The position numbers were made by a program, and so were the translations under genes. Shown one piece after another: positions 23,998 to 33,781 of a stretch of 52,159 nucleotides of DNA; within the stretch, counting starts at the first letter, position 1; the number at the start of each line of letters is the position of its first letter. Source of the DNA: Opitutia bacterium (GTDB lineage Bacteria; Verrucomicrobiota; Verrucomicrobiia; Opitutales; Seribacteraceae); NCBI GenBank assembly GCA_002716045.1, contig PAZC01000042.1, positions 1 through 52,159 on the forward strand, written 5' to 3'. Below the pieces are notes generated by a model. The model was not told the origin of the DNA. It worked only from the letters and a program-made list of their open reading frames with translations, and ran no database searches.

Positions 23998-25320
23998 TTG
24001 AAGCCTCTAGTTTCCAAACCGCGCCGTGCTTCCTTGCAGACTCTTGGTTGTCGGCTCAATCAATACGAGACAAACTCTATTCGAGACCAGCTCGAGGCCG
24101 CAGGTTATACTATAGTTTCATTTGATGCCGAGGCTGATCTCACAGTTATAAACACTTGCACTGTGACGAATGCTGCCGATGCGAAATCACGAAACGCTAT
24201 CCGTCGATTCACCCGCCGGAACCCCTCTGCCGTGACGGTTGTGGTGGGGTGTTATTCGCAGGTTGGATACAAGGCGATTGCCGAGATTCCAGGGGTTGAT
24301 TACATTATAGGAAACAACGACAAATTAAATCTTCTCGATTATCTGGGCGACGAAAAGGTTGAGCGACCGGTTATCATTCGGGACCGAATTAATCGCGAGG
24401 ATTTCAGCGTTAACTTCCTCGGTGAAGCTCCATTTAATCAAAGAGCAAATCTCAAAATCCAGGATGGCTGTGATTTCATGTGCTCTTTTTGCATTATACC
24501 GTTTTCTCGAGGGCGAGCTCGCTCTCGAGACTTCAAAAATTTGATGGAAGAGGCTAGATCACTGGTCGATCGGGGTGTCCGTGAATTTGTTCTAACTGGT
24601 GTGAATCTCGGCGAATATTGTAATTCGGAACAGAACATCACCACGGTGATCGATGCCTTGAACGCCATCGAAGGGCTTGATCGTATCCGCATAAGCAGTA
24701 TTGAGCCTACCACTATCCCCGAAGAACTGTTTACCCGAATGGCCTCCCCCGAACACGCTTTGTTACCCTATCTTCATCTACCATTGCAGTCCGGATGCCC
24801 TCGTACCCTGAAGCGAATGCATAGAAAATATTCTCCAGCCGAGGTTTTGGAATTTATTGATCGCTCCATTCAGCAAGTTCCGAATCTCTGTGTGGGAACT
24901 GATTTCATGGTTGGTTTTCCTGGTGAAACTGAGGCCGACTTCGAAGAAACTTGCAGGGTCTTTCTGGAGCATCCGTTTGCCTATTGCCATGTCTTCCCTT
25001 TTTCAGAAAGAACAGGGACACCTGCTGCGCGAATGGGCGCTCAAGTGCCCGTGCCCGAACGCAATCGAAGAAGTGCATATTTACGCCGCCTGTCTTCAGC
25101 GAAGCGATACGACTTTGATGGTGATCATGTTGGACAATTGGCTGACGTGCTCTTTGAAAATCCATGGGAGGGGCTTTGGCCGGGATATACCGAAAATTAC
25201 GTTCGCGTGACTGTTCCTCGAAAGGGCGGCGCAGATTTGGCCAATCGAATCGCCCGAGTGCGACTACTGCGTTCTTCCGCCGACTATATCGAGGCGAAAA
25301 TTGTCAAAGTTATTTCTTGA
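23998..25320 (+). CDS. mtaB: tRNA t6A37 methylthiotransferase MtaB
   Basis: MtaB adds a methylthio group to N6-threonylcarbamoyladenosine at position 37 of tRNA. The 440-residue protein has the N-terminal UPF0004 domain with its three cysteines: TLGCRLNQYETN, NTCTVTN and VVVGCYSQ. The radical SAM core follows with CDFMCSFC (CxxxCxxC) and VGFPGETEADFEETC. The C-terminal TRAM domain is short. GCRLNQYE and the lack of MiaB-type signatures favour MtaB over MiaB. The start is a TTG at 23998; no better in-frame start precedes the first cysteine. It ends 8 bases before the HAD gene, so the two are probably co-transcribed. Confidence 0.92.
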   Translation: MKPLVSKPRRASLQTLGCRLNQYETNSIRDQLEAAGYTIVSFDAEADLTVINTCTVTNAADAKSRNAIRRFTRRNPSAVTVVVGCYSQVGYKAIAEIPGVDYIIGNNDKLNLLDYLGDEKVERPVIIRDRINREDFSVNFLGEAPFNQRANLKIQDGCDFMCSFCIIPFSRGRARSRDFKNLMEEARSLVDRGVREFVLTGVNLGEYCNSEQNITTVIDALNAIEGLDRIRISSIEPTTIPEELFTRMASPEHALLPYLHLPLQSGCPRTLKRMHRKYSPAEVLEFIDRSIQQVPNLCVGTDFMVGFPGETEADFEETCRVFLEHPFAYCHVFPFSERTGTPAARMGAQVPVPERNRRSAYLRRLSSAKRYDFDGDHVGQLADVLFENPWEGLWPGYTENYVRVTVPRKGGADLANRIARVRLLRSSADYIEAKIVKVIS

Positions 25321-25328
25321 CCCTCCTT

Positions 25329-26027
25329 ATGTCTATGAATTCCCCGAAGCTGCTCCTTTGGGACTTGGATGAAACACTGATCTCTACCGATGGGGCAGGA
25401 GAGCGTGCTTTCGAAAGGGCGGCTCTAAGTGCTTTCGGTGAGACGATTTCAATGAACAGCATTGATTATTCCGGACAAACCGATCGCTTGATAGGCATCC
25501 TGATTCAGCGTTCTTGCAACCTTGCGGAGGACATTTTCAAATTGGAGCAATTCCTTGAGGATTTCTTGGGATTTCTCCCCGAAGAATTACCTCGTGGTAA
25601 CCCGAGAGTCTTGCCTGGGGTGCAGAGCCTAACCTCTCTGGCTTTTCAGACTGAAGGTATGGCTCAAGGTTTGCTAACTGGAAATCTAGCTGCGGGTGCA
25701 AATATCAAACTCAGTTATTTCGGCTTGTGGGAGAGATTTTCCTTTGGAGCCTTTGCCGATGATGCCGATGAACGTGACCATCTAGGTCCCATCGCTTTGC
25801 AGAGAGCCAATGACCTGCATGGAATGAGCTTTCCCCCCGAGCAAACTGTTGTCATAGGTGATACCTTGCGAGATATTGCTTGCGCCCAAGCTTTTGGTGC
25901 CCGGAGTCTGGCTGTGGCAAGCGGCAAGTGCAGCCAAGAAGAATTTCGCACTGCAGGAGCTGATTGTGTTGTTGATTCTTTGGAGGATGAGAGAGCCTGC
26001 GATTTTTTAGGACTTTCTTCCAAGTGA
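25329..26027 (+). CDS. HAD-superfamily hydrolase
   Basis: A phosphatase-type HAD protein of 232 residues. Motif I is LLWDLDETLIST, motif II is probably LLTGN, and motif III/IV is VVIGDTLRDIACA. A helical cap lies between residues about 20 and 90. It resembles phosphoglycolate phosphatase-like members, but the substrate cannot be read from the sequence. The ATG at 25329 lies 8 bases after mtaB; an open stretch extending upstream overlaps mtaB and is not coding. MtaB, this protein and the nuclease that follows form a same-strand set. Confidence 0.87.
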   Translation: MSMNSPKLLLWDLDETLISTDGAGERAFERAALSAFGETISMNSIDYSGQTDRLIGILIQRSCNLAEDIFKLEQFLEDFLGFLPEELPRGNPRVLPGVQSLTSLAFQTEGMAQGLLTGNLAAGANIKLSYFGLWERFSFGAFADDADERDHLGPIALQRANDLHGMSFPPEQTVVIGDTLRDIACAQAFGARSLAVASGKCSQEEFRTAGADCVVDSLEDERACDFLGLSSK

Positions 26028-26075
26028 TTTGCTTTTGCTCTTGAAGGGTGCCGATCTGCTACCTTTCCTGCCGCA

Positions 26076-26945
26076 ATGGCCAAGACCTTGTTAATAGACG
26101 GACACAATTTTGCCTATCGGGCTTTCTATGGAATCTCCGAGCTCTCCCGATCGGATGGCTTTCCTACCAATGCGATTCACGGATGGTTGAGGGCGTGTTG
26201 GCGTTTGGAGGATGAGGAGAAGCCAGATTCGATCATTGTTTTCTTTGATTGTGGAGGAGATGACAAACGCGAGGAACTATTGCCCGAATACAAAGCTAAT
26301 CGTTCGAAATGTCCGGATGAACTTGCTCTCCAGTTTCCTTGGATGAAAAAATTGGTCGTTGCTTGCGGTTATGGTTTGGATGAACGCCCCGGAATCGAGG
26401 CGGACGACTTGATAGGGGCTGCCGCCACTGCATTGGTGAAGCGAGGCGACGAAGCTCTCATCGCTAGCTCGGACAAAGATCTCGCTCAATGCGTCCGCCC
26501 CGGAGTCATTCAGGTTTTGCCACCACCTACTGCGAATCCTCGCCTTGGGTGGCGTCGATTAGACGAAGTTGGTGTCGAGGCCAAGTTTGGAGTTCGTCCC
26601 GATCAGGTCGCTGACTTCTTGGCTTTGGTTGGAGATTCTTCTGATAATATACCAGGTCTTGCCGGCGTGGGACCGAAGACAGCCACAAAATGGCTCCAAA
26701 GTTACGGTGATTTGGAGGGCGTCATCGATAATGCCGGTCGCCTTGTGCCCAAGCGATTTTGTTCAATTGTTTACGAGGGGCGCGAAAAACTTCGCCGCAA
26801 CCTTGAGCTCACTACCTTGCGTGAAGATCTCGAAGTTTCGATTGATGCGCCAGCCTCTCCAAACCTTGCGGAACTCCGCTCAATATTAGAAGAAATGGAG
26901 ATGAATAAATCTCTCGAAGAAGCGCTGCGCCGATATGGCTCATGA
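26076..26945 (+). CDS. Stand-alone 5'-3' exonuclease (PolA N-terminal/FEN-like)
   Basis: This 289-residue protein matches the 5' nuclease domain found at the N-terminus of DNA polymerase I. Metal-binding acidic motifs are intact: LLIDGHNFAYRAFY, IVFFDCGGDDKREEL, GIEADDLIGA, ASSDKDLAQ and VGDSSDNIPGLAGVGPK, the last with a helix-hairpin-helix. No polymerase domain follows; the frame stops after about residue 289. It would remove RNA primers or flaps during replication or repair. It starts with ATG 48 bases after the HAD gene. Confidence 0.92.
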   Translation: MAKTLLIDGHNFAYRAFYGISELSRSDGFPTNAIHGWLRACWRLEDEEKPDSIIVFFDCGGDDKREELLPEYKANRSKCPDELALQFPWMKKLVVACGYGLDERPGIEADDLIGAAATALVKRGDEALIASSDKDLAQCVRPGVIQVLPPPTANPRLGWRRLDEVGVEAKFGVRPDQVADFLALVGDSSDNIPGLAGVGPKTATKWLQSYGDLEGVIDNAGRLVPKRFCSIVYEGREKLRRNLELTTLREDLEVSIDAPASPNLAELRSILEEMEMNKSLEEALRRYGS

Positions 26946-27025
26946 TATCGAGGATTCATTGATTTGCACTTGAATGTAATTCTTGGTTGCGGTTCACGCC
27001 GCAAAACGATTTTTTATTCGGCCTT

Positions 27026-27910
27026 GTGAATACAACGAATAAAGTTGTGAACTTCGGTTTGCCTAAAGGAAGTTTGGAGGAAGCGACCATTGCCTTGTTC
27101 TCAAAAGCCGGGTATCGGATTTCCAAGGGGCCGAGATCATATCGACCTGCATGGGATGACCCCGAATTGGATGGTCGTTTTGTTCGAGCCCAGGAGATGA
27201 GTCGTTATGTTGAGAACGGGTTCTTCGATTGTGGCTTGACTGGTCGTGACTGGGTCAAGGAGAACGGATCCGACGTGGTTGAGGTTGCCGACTTGATCTA
27301 TAGCCGCGCTTCCAACCGAATTTCAAAGTGGGTTTTGGCAGTGCCTGATTCGTCTGGAATACATGAAGTAAAAGATCTCGAGGGAAAGACAATCGCCACC
27401 GAATTAGTTAACGTCACCCGGAACTATCTTGCGGAAAACGAAGTTCAGGCTGAAGTCGAATTCTCTTGGGGAGCGACAGAGGTCAAGGTGCCGGAACTAG
27501 TGGATGCAATTGTTGACCTCACCGAAACTGGGAACTCTCTCAAAGCCAACAAACTGCGGATCGTTGATGTCATTTTGGAAACCAACACCGTTTTGATTGC
27601 CAACAAGCACAGTTGGGAAAATCCCACCAAGAGAGCCAAGGTCGAAAGCATCGCTATGCTTTTGCAGGCGGCCCTCGAGGCCGATGCCAAAGTAGGTCTT
27701 AAGCTCAACGTCCAGAGAGAGGCGCTGCAAGAAGTCCTTTCTTCTTTGCCCGCTTTGCGCAAACCAACTCTTTCTCCCTTGAGTGATGAATCTTGGGTCG
27801 CCGTCGAAACTGTTATCGAAAAGAAGGTGGCTCGCGAGATCATACCAGCCCTCAAACGTCTGGGGGCTGAGGGGATAGTGGAATATCCTCTGAACAAGCT
27901 AATTCCTTGA
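27026..27910 (+). CDS. hisG: ATP phosphoribosyltransferase (long form)
   Basis: HisG catalyses the first step of histidine synthesis, joining ATP and [21 protein letters not shown] marks the N-terminus, and [12 protein letters not shown] and [20 protein letters not shown] cover the PRPP and active-site loops. Residues about 220-294 form the C-terminal ACT-like regulatory domain of the long form, which senses histidine. I place the start at GTG 27026 because it gives a normal N-terminus; a TTG at 26987 adds 13 residues and another GTG at 27047 removes 7. The rest of the his genes are not here, so it is unlinked. Confidence 0.92.
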   Translation: MNTTNKVVNFGLPKGSLEEATIALFSKAGYRISKGPRSYRPAWDDPELDGRFVRAQEMSRYVENGFFDCGLTGRDWVKENGSDVVEVADLIYSRASNRISKWVLAVPDSSGIHEVKDLEGKTIATELVNVTRNYLAENEVQAEVEFSWGATEVKVPELVDAIVDLTETGNSLKANKLRIVDVILETNTVLIANKHSWENPTKRAKVESIAMLLQAALEADAKVGLKLNVQREALQEVLSSLPALRKPTLSPLSDESWVAVETVIEKKVAREIIPALKRLGAEGIVEYPLNKLIP

Positions 27911-28109
27911 GCTATTACGTTTTCGGCTTGCTCGAAACCTGAAGCATAGGCATTTTCTCACTTTTCCTTCGGTTCAAGGTCGGTTTCCAATAAGCCACCG
28001 AGAACCGATACTCATTATAAATCGTTAACCCTTAACCTATCGGGCTTACCTCTGTTTCCTGCCACATTTGCAGAACATTGCTTATAGAAAACCCGATCAT
28101 TAATTTGGC

Positions 28110-29795
28110 ATGAGCGCATTAATGGAAGAATTGCTGGCTGACAGCAAAATCGAACAATTAAAAGAAGGTTCCGTCATTAGCGGAACTATAATGGAAATCC
28201 GACCCACCGAAGTCGTTATTGATTTCGGCGGTAAAGCCGAAGGCGAAATCCCGGTGATCGAGTTTATCGATCCCAGCGAATTGGAGGTCGGCTCCGATAT
28301 AGAGGTTTTTCTTGAGCGCCTTGAGGACAAGCATGGCAATCCGGTTCTGTCCTTCGACAAAGCGGAGCAAAAGAAGAATTGGGAGAAGATTACTTCCACC
28401 TGCAAGGAAGGCTCGATCATTACCGGTCGTGTTCGCAGCAAGGTCAAAGGCGGGTTGATTGTAAGTATCGGCGTGGATGCTTTCTTGCCTGCTTCTCAAA
28501 TCGATATCCAACCACCAAAGAACTTGGATCAGTACATCGGCCAGACCTTTGATTTTAAGGTCGTGAAAATAAATCAGGAACGACGCAATATCGTGGTGTC
28601 ACGACGCGAGCTAATCGAGGAACAGCGGATCGAAAAGAAGCGTCAGATGCTTTCATCCATCAAGTCCGGCGATACACGCCGAGGAATGGTTAAGAACATT
28701 ACCGACTATGGTGCTTTCATTGACTTGGATGGTCTCGACGGATTGCTTCATATCACTGATATGAGTTGGGGGCGCATTTCTCATCCGAGCGAAATGGTGA
28801 AAACTGGTGAGGAAATTACTGTGGCGATCATTGACGTCGATCATGATCGTGAGCGTGTTTCTCTCGGGCTCAAACAATTGGTAAATAATCCTTGGGAAGG
28901 CATCGAGAAGAAGTTCCCCGTCAACGGCAAGATCACTGGCAAGGTTGTGAACCTCGTTCCCTATGGTGTTTTTGTTGAGTTGGAGGAAGGTGTCGAAGGT
29001 CTCCTGCACGTAACCGAATTTTCTTGGACGAAAAGGGCAATCAAGCCATCCGAGCATTTTGAGATCGGTCAAGAAATTGATGCAGTAGTTCTTGGTATTC
29101 AAAAAGAAGAACAGAAAATTTCATTGGGGGTCCGTCAACTCGAGGCGAATCCTTGGGATATGGCTCAGCACAATTATCCTGTTGGCGGTCGAGTTCGCGG
29201 CAAGGTTCGTAATCTCACCACCTACGGAGCTTTCGTTGAACTAGAGGAAGGTATCGATGGAATGGTTCATGTTTCCGACATGAGTTGGACAAGGAAGGTG
29301 AACCATCCGAGCGAAGTCGTCCAAAAAGGCGAGGAAGTGGATGCCACGGTCCTGGACGTTGATCCGGACTCTCAACGCATCTCCTTGGGCATGAAGCAAT
29401 TAACGACTGATCCTTGGGAGGAAATCGATATCCATTTCAAGCAAGGTGACATAGTGGAAGGCAAAGTCAGCAAAGTCACCAGTTATGGCGCATTTGTTGA
29501 ACTTGAGCATGACATCGATGGATTAGTTCATATCAGCCAAATAAGCGAAGAACGCGTCGAGAAGATCAAGGATCAGATCGAGGAAGGCCAAGAAGTTTCC
29601 GCTCGAGTCATCAAAATTGACCGAGATGAGAGGCGGATCGGCCTGAGTATAAAGGCTGCTCAATATGATGACGATCAATTAGCCGCTGAAATGGACGCTT
29701 ATGATAGCCTCAAGGAAGAAGGCGAACTCACCAGTTTGGGAGATATCCTTGATGAGGCAGGAGGCCAGGCTTCTGAAGAAGATGCCGAACAATAG
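28110..29795 (+). CDS. rpsA: 30S ribosomal protein S1
   Basis: S1 binds mRNA and helps load it on the 30S subunit. Six S1 repeats are visible: about residues 22-85, 105-170, 190-257, 275-345, 362-430 and 448-515. The last four contain the sharp YGAFVELE or YGVFVELE RNA-binding pattern. An acidic C-terminus follows. At 561 residues it is the full-length type. The 20 bases before the ATG contain no Shine-Dalgarno sequence, which is also seen in rpsA of other bacteria, where S1 controls its own translation. A gap of 199 bases separates it from hisG. Confidence 0.95.
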   Translation: MSALMEELLADSKIEQLKEGSVISGTIMEIRPTEVVIDFGGKAEGEIPVIEFIDPSELEVGSDIEVFLERLEDKHGNPVLSFDKAEQKKNWEKITSTCKEGSIITGRVRSKVKGGLIVSIGVDAFLPASQIDIQPPKNLDQYIGQTFDFKVVKINQERRNIVVSRRELIEEQRIEKKRQMLSSIKSGDTRRGMVKNITDYGAFIDLDGLDGLLHITDMSWGRISHPSEMVKTGEEITVAIIDVDHDRERVSLGLKQLVNNPWEGIEKKFPVNGKITGKVVNLVPYGVFVELEEGVEGLLHVTEFSWTKRAIKPSEHFEIGQEIDAVVLGIQKEEQKISLGVRQLEANPWDMAQHNYPVGGRVRGKVRNLTTYGAFVELEEGIDGMVHVSDMSWTRKVNHPSEVVQKGEEVDATVLDVDPDSQRISLGMKQLTTDPWEEIDIHFKQGDIVEGKVSKVTSYGAFVELEHDIDGLVHISQISEERVEKIKDQIEEGQEVSARVIKIDRDERRIGLSIKAAQYDDDQLAAEMDAYDSLKEEGELTSLGDILDEAGGQASEEDAEQ

Positions 29796-29807
29796 CGTTG
29801 ATTAAGC

Positions 29808-30758
29808 TTAGCTCTTTCCGGAATTTCCGTTTTTCTTTTTCTTGTCCTTGCAATCTGGCTTTTCGCCAAGCATTTGGTTGATTGCCCGCATTGTTTCCAA
29901 GAGGCGTTCCTCTTCCCGCATTTCGTCGATTTCTCTCGGATGTTCGAGGGAAGCCATTGCCTTGCGCATTTTGCGGATGGCAATGTCTTGCAGTTGACGC
30001 ACCCGCTCTCTTGTAACCTTGAAGCGAACTCCCACCTCCTCAAGCGTTTGCGGCTCTTCGCCCTTTAGACCAAAGCGAAGCCTGATGATTTCAGCTTCGC
30101 GTGAGTCTAGTTTGTCGAGAACTGAGTTTACGTCACTCACAAGTGATTTGCTTTGCAGCCTTTCAAGAGGTGATTGACTGTTATCGTCTCCGACAATGTC
30201 TCCGAGGGTGGTTTCGTTGTCTCCTCCAATGGGTGCTTCCAGTGAAGAGGGGCGGGCGCTCACGTTTTTCAAGTGAGCCACTTTGCTAACCGCCATTTCA
30301 ACTTCTTCCGCCAGTTCTTCATTTGTCGGCTCGCGACCGAGTTTTTCGTTCATTTCGAGAGAGATTTTGTTCATTCGAGCAACTTTCTCGATCATATGAA
30401 CGGGCAACCTGATGGTTTTGCTTTGGTTAGCCAGAGCCCGCTTGATGGATTGCTTGATCCACCAAGAGGCATAGGTGCTTAATTTGCCTCCCTTGTTTGG
30501 ATCGAATCGTTCAACCGCCTTCATCAAGCCGATGTTTCCCTCGCTGATGAGATCCAGCAGATGTAGCCCCAAGTTTGAGTAATCCTGCGCGATCTTTACT
30601 ACCAGTCGAAGATTGGCGGTTATCATGTGCTCTCTAGCCTTTTCATCTCCTGCCGCAATCCGAGCCGCTAACTCTCCTTCCTGCTCTCGAGTAAGCAGAT
30701 TTACCTTTGCTATGCGATCAAGGTAGGTTTTGAGGGCATTTCCTTCTTCCTGTATCAT
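29808..30758 (-). CDS. Group 2 RNA polymerase sigma factor (RpoD/RpoS-like)
   Basis: A sigma-70 family protein of 316 residues with region 1.2 (ALKTYLDRIAKVNLLTREQE), region 2 (ANLRLVVKIAQDY, DLISEGNIGLMKAVERFD, STYASWWIKQSIKRA), region 3 and region 4 (LDSREAEIIRLRFGL and VTRERVRQLQDIAIRKMR). It lacks the long region 1.1 of the primary sigma factor, so it is probably a non-essential group 2 factor. A lysine-rich tail ends the protein. Its ATG overlaps the trpE stop by 4 bp (ATGA), an unexpected pairing. It is convergent with rpsA, 12 bases away. Confidence 0.92.
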   Translation of the reverse strand: MIQEEGNALKTYLDRIAKVNLLTREQEGELAARIAAGDEKAREHMITANLRLVVKIAQDYSNLGLHLLDLISEGNIGLMKAVERFDPNKGGKLSTYASWWIKQSIKRALANQSKTIRLPVHMIEKVARMNKISLEMNEKLGREPTNEELAEEVEMAVSKVAHLKNVSARPSSLEAPIGGDNETTLGDIVGDDNSQSPLERLQSKSLVSDVNSVLDKLDSREAEIIRLRFGLKGEEPQTLEEVGVRFKVTRERVRQLQDIAIRKMRKAMASLEHPREIDEMREEERLLETMRAINQMLGEKPDCKDKKKKNGNSGKS

Positions 30759-32260
30759 GAAAATTTCGCCCTTTCTGAAAAGGCTTCGGCTACTTTTACA
30801 GCTTTTAGCATGCCCTTTGCCTTGTTTACCGTCTCCAAGTATTCGTTTGAGGGTATGGAATCAGCCACCACGCCAGCTCCCGACTGTATGCTCAAGGTTC
30901 CATCCTTGAGGATTGCAGTGCGAATGGCGATGCAGGAGTCATGGTTTCCATCGAACCCAAAATAACCGAGGGCACCTGCATAAGCGTTGCGTTGTAGTTT
31001 TTCGAGTTCTGAGATGATTTGCATTGCGCGTACTTTAGGCGCCCCACTGACGGTTCCGGCCGGAAAGGTTGCTCGCATCAAATCAAAAGAGCTTTTGTCC
31101 GGTTGCATTCGCCCAACAACCTCGGAGACAATGTGCATGACGTGGGAATATCGTTCCACGACCATGTATTCAGGGACCTTGACTTCACCAAATTGGCAAA
31201 CCCGTCCGAGATCATTGCGGGCGAGATCGACAAGCATCAGATGTTCGGCCCGCTCTTTTTCGTCAGCCAGAAGGTCGGCTTCATACCGCCTGTCTTCGTC
31301 GTCGTCACAGCCTCTCGGGCGAGTGCCGGCAATAGGTCGAATCAGGGCTTCTTCGCCAGTCAATCTCACGTGAACCTCAGGCGAGGCTCCGATAATGGAG
31401 AAATCTTCATCCTCAAGAAGAAACATGTAGGGCGAAGGGTTTACGACTCGCAAGGCTCGGTAGAGATCAATGGAATCTCCCTTGAATGGATGTGAAAACC
31501 TTTGGGAGAGAACGGTTTGTATGATATCGCCAGATTGAATGTATTCTTTGGCGGTTTGCACCAAGCTCTCGAATTCCTGCCGAGTAAAGTTACCCGATGG
31601 AGGTGTTTCTGGAATTTCAACCGATTGAAGCGAAACTGGGGTTAGCAGATTATCGCTCCTAAGGATCTCCATGAGCTCCTCGATTTCCGAGCAAGCTTTC
31701 TCATACGCAGCTTTAGGATCATTCCCCGGCCGAACGTGGATACAGATTCTGAACATCTGCTTTGCGTGGTCAAAGATGACAACTGACTCAGCCACCAGGA
31801 AATATAGCATGGGAAGACCCAAGGAATCGGCTTTGGGCAGAGGAACCGATGGTTCCACGCAGTTGGCATATTCGTAGGATAGGTACCCAACTGCGCCTCC
31901 ACTGAACCTTGGCATGCCTGCTGGTGAGGCCAGAACGCATGATTTCAATTCTGACTCAACCAAAGACAAAGGGTCTGAGGGAGCTGGAAATTTTTCCCTA
32001 TCACCACCTCTGTGACGAATTTCTGCCTCTTTTCCTTTTACGGCAATGACTTTGCTTGGGTTGCATCCCACGAAGGAGTAACGGCTTACCTGTTCCCCTC
32101 CCACCACCGACTCGAAGAGAAATGCTGGCTTGGCAATGCTAAGCTTGGCGTATGCTGCAACGGGTGTAAGAATATCGGCCATGAAATCTGCGTACACAGG
32201 AACCAAATTTCCTTTTGAGGAAAGTTCGATGAATTCCGAGTATGCAGGTTGCGGTGTCAT
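30755..32260 (-). CDS. trpE: Anthranilate synthase component I
   Basis: TrpE makes anthranilate from chorismate with ammonia from TrpG. The 501-residue length is normal. The C-terminal chorismate-binding domain is intact, with IGASPEVHVRL, PIAGTRPRG, HLMLVDLARNDLGRV, YSHVMHIVS, GTVSGAPKVRAMQII and GALGYFGFDGN. The N-terminal FLFESV segment resembles the tryptophan feedback site (LLES) of TrpE. No trpG or other trp gene is adjacent. The gene is coupled downstream to a sigma factor. The intergenic space to glgC (about 197 bases) is divergent and contains no other gene. No trp leader peptide with repeated Trp codons was seen. Confidence 0.93.
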   Translation of the reverse strand: MTPQPAYSEFIELSSKGNLVPVYADFMADILTPVAAYAKLSIAKPAFLFESVVGGEQVSRYSFVGCNPSKVIAVKGKEAEIRHRGGDREKFPAPSDPLSLVESELKSCVLASPAGMPRFSGGAVGYLSYEYANCVEPSVPLPKADSLGLPMLYFLVAESVVIFDHAKQMFRICIHVRPGNDPKAAYEKACSEIEELMEILRSDNLLTPVSLQSVEIPETPPSGNFTRQEFESLVQTAKEYIQSGDIIQTVLSQRFSHPFKGDSIDLYRALRVVNPSPYMFLLEDEDFSIIGASPEVHVRLTGEEALIRPIAGTRPRGCDDDEDRRYEADLLADEKERAEHLMLVDLARNDLGRVCQFGEVKVPEYMVVERYSHVMHIVSEVVGRMQPDKSSFDLMRATFPAGTVSGAPKVRAMQIISELEKLQRNAYAGALGYFGFDGNHDSCIAIRTAILKDGTLSIQSGAGVVADSIPSNEYLETVNKAKGMLKAVKVAEAFSERAKFS

Positions 32261-32457
32261 GGTTTTCGAGAATGGGCTGTTGTTTCCCGGTTTAACTTTG
32301 GCAAAGGTAGTGTTTTATCCTTAGGAACAGTTCCTTCGAATAATTAATACAAGTTTCTTGCTCCATCATATACTTGCTTCTTGTGCGAAGATTTGTCGCA
32401 TTCGGCGGAAACCAGTTGATTTTCTTTATACGAGCAAGCAAATTTGCAGTTACCAAG

Positions 32458-33741
32458 ATGAGCGGCCAAGTACATAGCATCATAATGGGCGGTGGTCGAG
32501 GCAGTCGCTTGTATCCTTTGACCAAATCCAGATGCAAGCCTGCAGTTCCGCTTGCGGGCAAGTATCGTCTTGTCGATATCCCTATCAGCAATTGCCTGAA
32601 TTCAGGAATCAATAGAATCTTTCTTTTGACCCAATTCAAAACCGCCTCGCTGCATCGACATATTCAACAGGCTTACCAGTTCGATCGTTTCGGCGGTGGA
32701 TTCGTGGAAATTCTGGCGGCTGAGCAAACAGCGGAAAATGAGGACGATGAAAAATGGTACCAAGGTACCGCGGATGCAGTCCGACAGAATTTGGAACTAG
32801 GGCATTTCGATGCCGAGGACGATGATTTGTTGGTGATTCTTTCCGGAGATCAACTCTACAGTATGAACTTGAGAGAGATGGTGGATCAGCATCGGAAAAA
32901 AGGTTCCGAAGTGACTGTTGCGGCCAAGGCGGTTCTGACTACTCAAGCAAAAGGCTTGGGATTACTGCGAGCGGAAAAGGATTGTTCGATCACGGAGTTT
33001 GTTGAGAAACCGACCGATTCCGAGATCATTCGTCAATTGATTTTCAGTAAAGACGATGGTTCCCCCGAAGGAGAGGGTCGCTGCCTTGCCTCCATGGGAA
33101 TTTATGTATTCAATGTTGGTACCCTTCGTAAGGCCCTTGATTCCGAAAATACTGATTTTGGAAAGGAAGTCATTCCGGAATTATTAGGTAAGGTTGCCAT
33201 GCACGCCTATGTTTTTGATGGATATTGGTTGGATATTGGTACTGTCGACGCTTTTTTCAAAGCCAACCTTGCTTTGACCGATTCTCGAGAAGGTTTTGAT
33301 TTTCATGATGCTGCCAATCCAATATATACACATCCCCGAAACTTGCCGGTATCCAGGTTGCACTCCGTTGATTTGGATCGGGTTGTTCTCACCAATGGAT
33401 GTCTTCTCGGTCAGTCGAAACTCAAGCGTTGTGTGGTGGGCTTGCGTTCTGTCATAGGCAACGGCGTGGAATTGGAGAACGTGGTGCTAATGGGGGCTGA
33501 CTACTTCGAGGGTAGTGAAATGCATAAGGCCAACAACAAATCCGGGTTGCCGAACATTGGTGTTGGGGATGGCTCTTGGATTCGCGATGCCATAATCGAT
33601 AAGAATGCCCGTATCGGAAGTAACGTGCGGCTTTCCCCGTCAGGGCTGGAGGATGGTTCCTTGACCGATGGACTGCATGTCCGGGACGGAGTGCTTGTAG
33701 TCGAGAAGAACGCTGTCATAAATAACGACTTCAAACTTTGA
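32458..33741 (+). CDS. glgC: Glucose-1-phosphate adenylyltransferase
   Basis: GlgC forms ADP-glucose for glycogen. The protein (427 residues) begins with IIMGGGRGSRLYPLTKSRCKPAVPLAGKYRLVD, split here as the nucleotide loop and Lys-containing activator site. WYQGTADAVRQN, ILSGDQLY with the catalytic Asp, ITEFVEKP and WLDIGTVDAFFKANL follow, and the C-terminal left-handed beta-helix is present. The ATG at 32458 places the family start correctly; a longer frame to 32374 adds an unrelated 28 residues. No other glycogen gene is adjacent. It is followed by gcvH in the same direction with 40 bases between. Confidence 0.95.
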   Translation: MSGQVHSIIMGGGRGSRLYPLTKSRCKPAVPLAGKYRLVDIPISNCLNSGINRIFLLTQFKTASLHRHIQQAYQFDRFGGGFVEILAAEQTAENEDDEKWYQGTADAVRQNLELGHFDAEDDDLLVILSGDQLYSMNLREMVDQHRKKGSEVTVAAKAVLTTQAKGLGLLRAEKDCSITEFVEKPTDSEIIRQLIFSKDDGSPEGEGRCLASMGIYVFNVGTLRKALDSENTDFGKEVIPELLGKVAMHAYVFDGYWLDIGTVDAFFKANLALTDSREGFDFHDAANPIYTHPRNLPVSRLHSVDLDRVVLTNGCLLGQSKLKRCVVGLRSVIGNGVELENVVLMGADYFEGSEMHKANNKSGLPNIGVGDGSWIRDAIIDKNARIGSNVRLSPSGLEDGSLTDGLHVRDGVLVVEKNAVINNDFKL

Positions 33742-33781
33742 ATTTGACCCTTGGACTTAACCCTATAACGGGATTTTATTT

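Noticed and set aside
25164-25328. Upstream extension of the HAD hydrolase
   Set aside because: The added 55 residues lie within mtaB in another frame and have a non-protein-like composition.
32261-32457. Possible trp leader/attenuator between trpE and glgC
   Set aside because: No short frame with repeated Trp codons and no terminator hairpin was seen.
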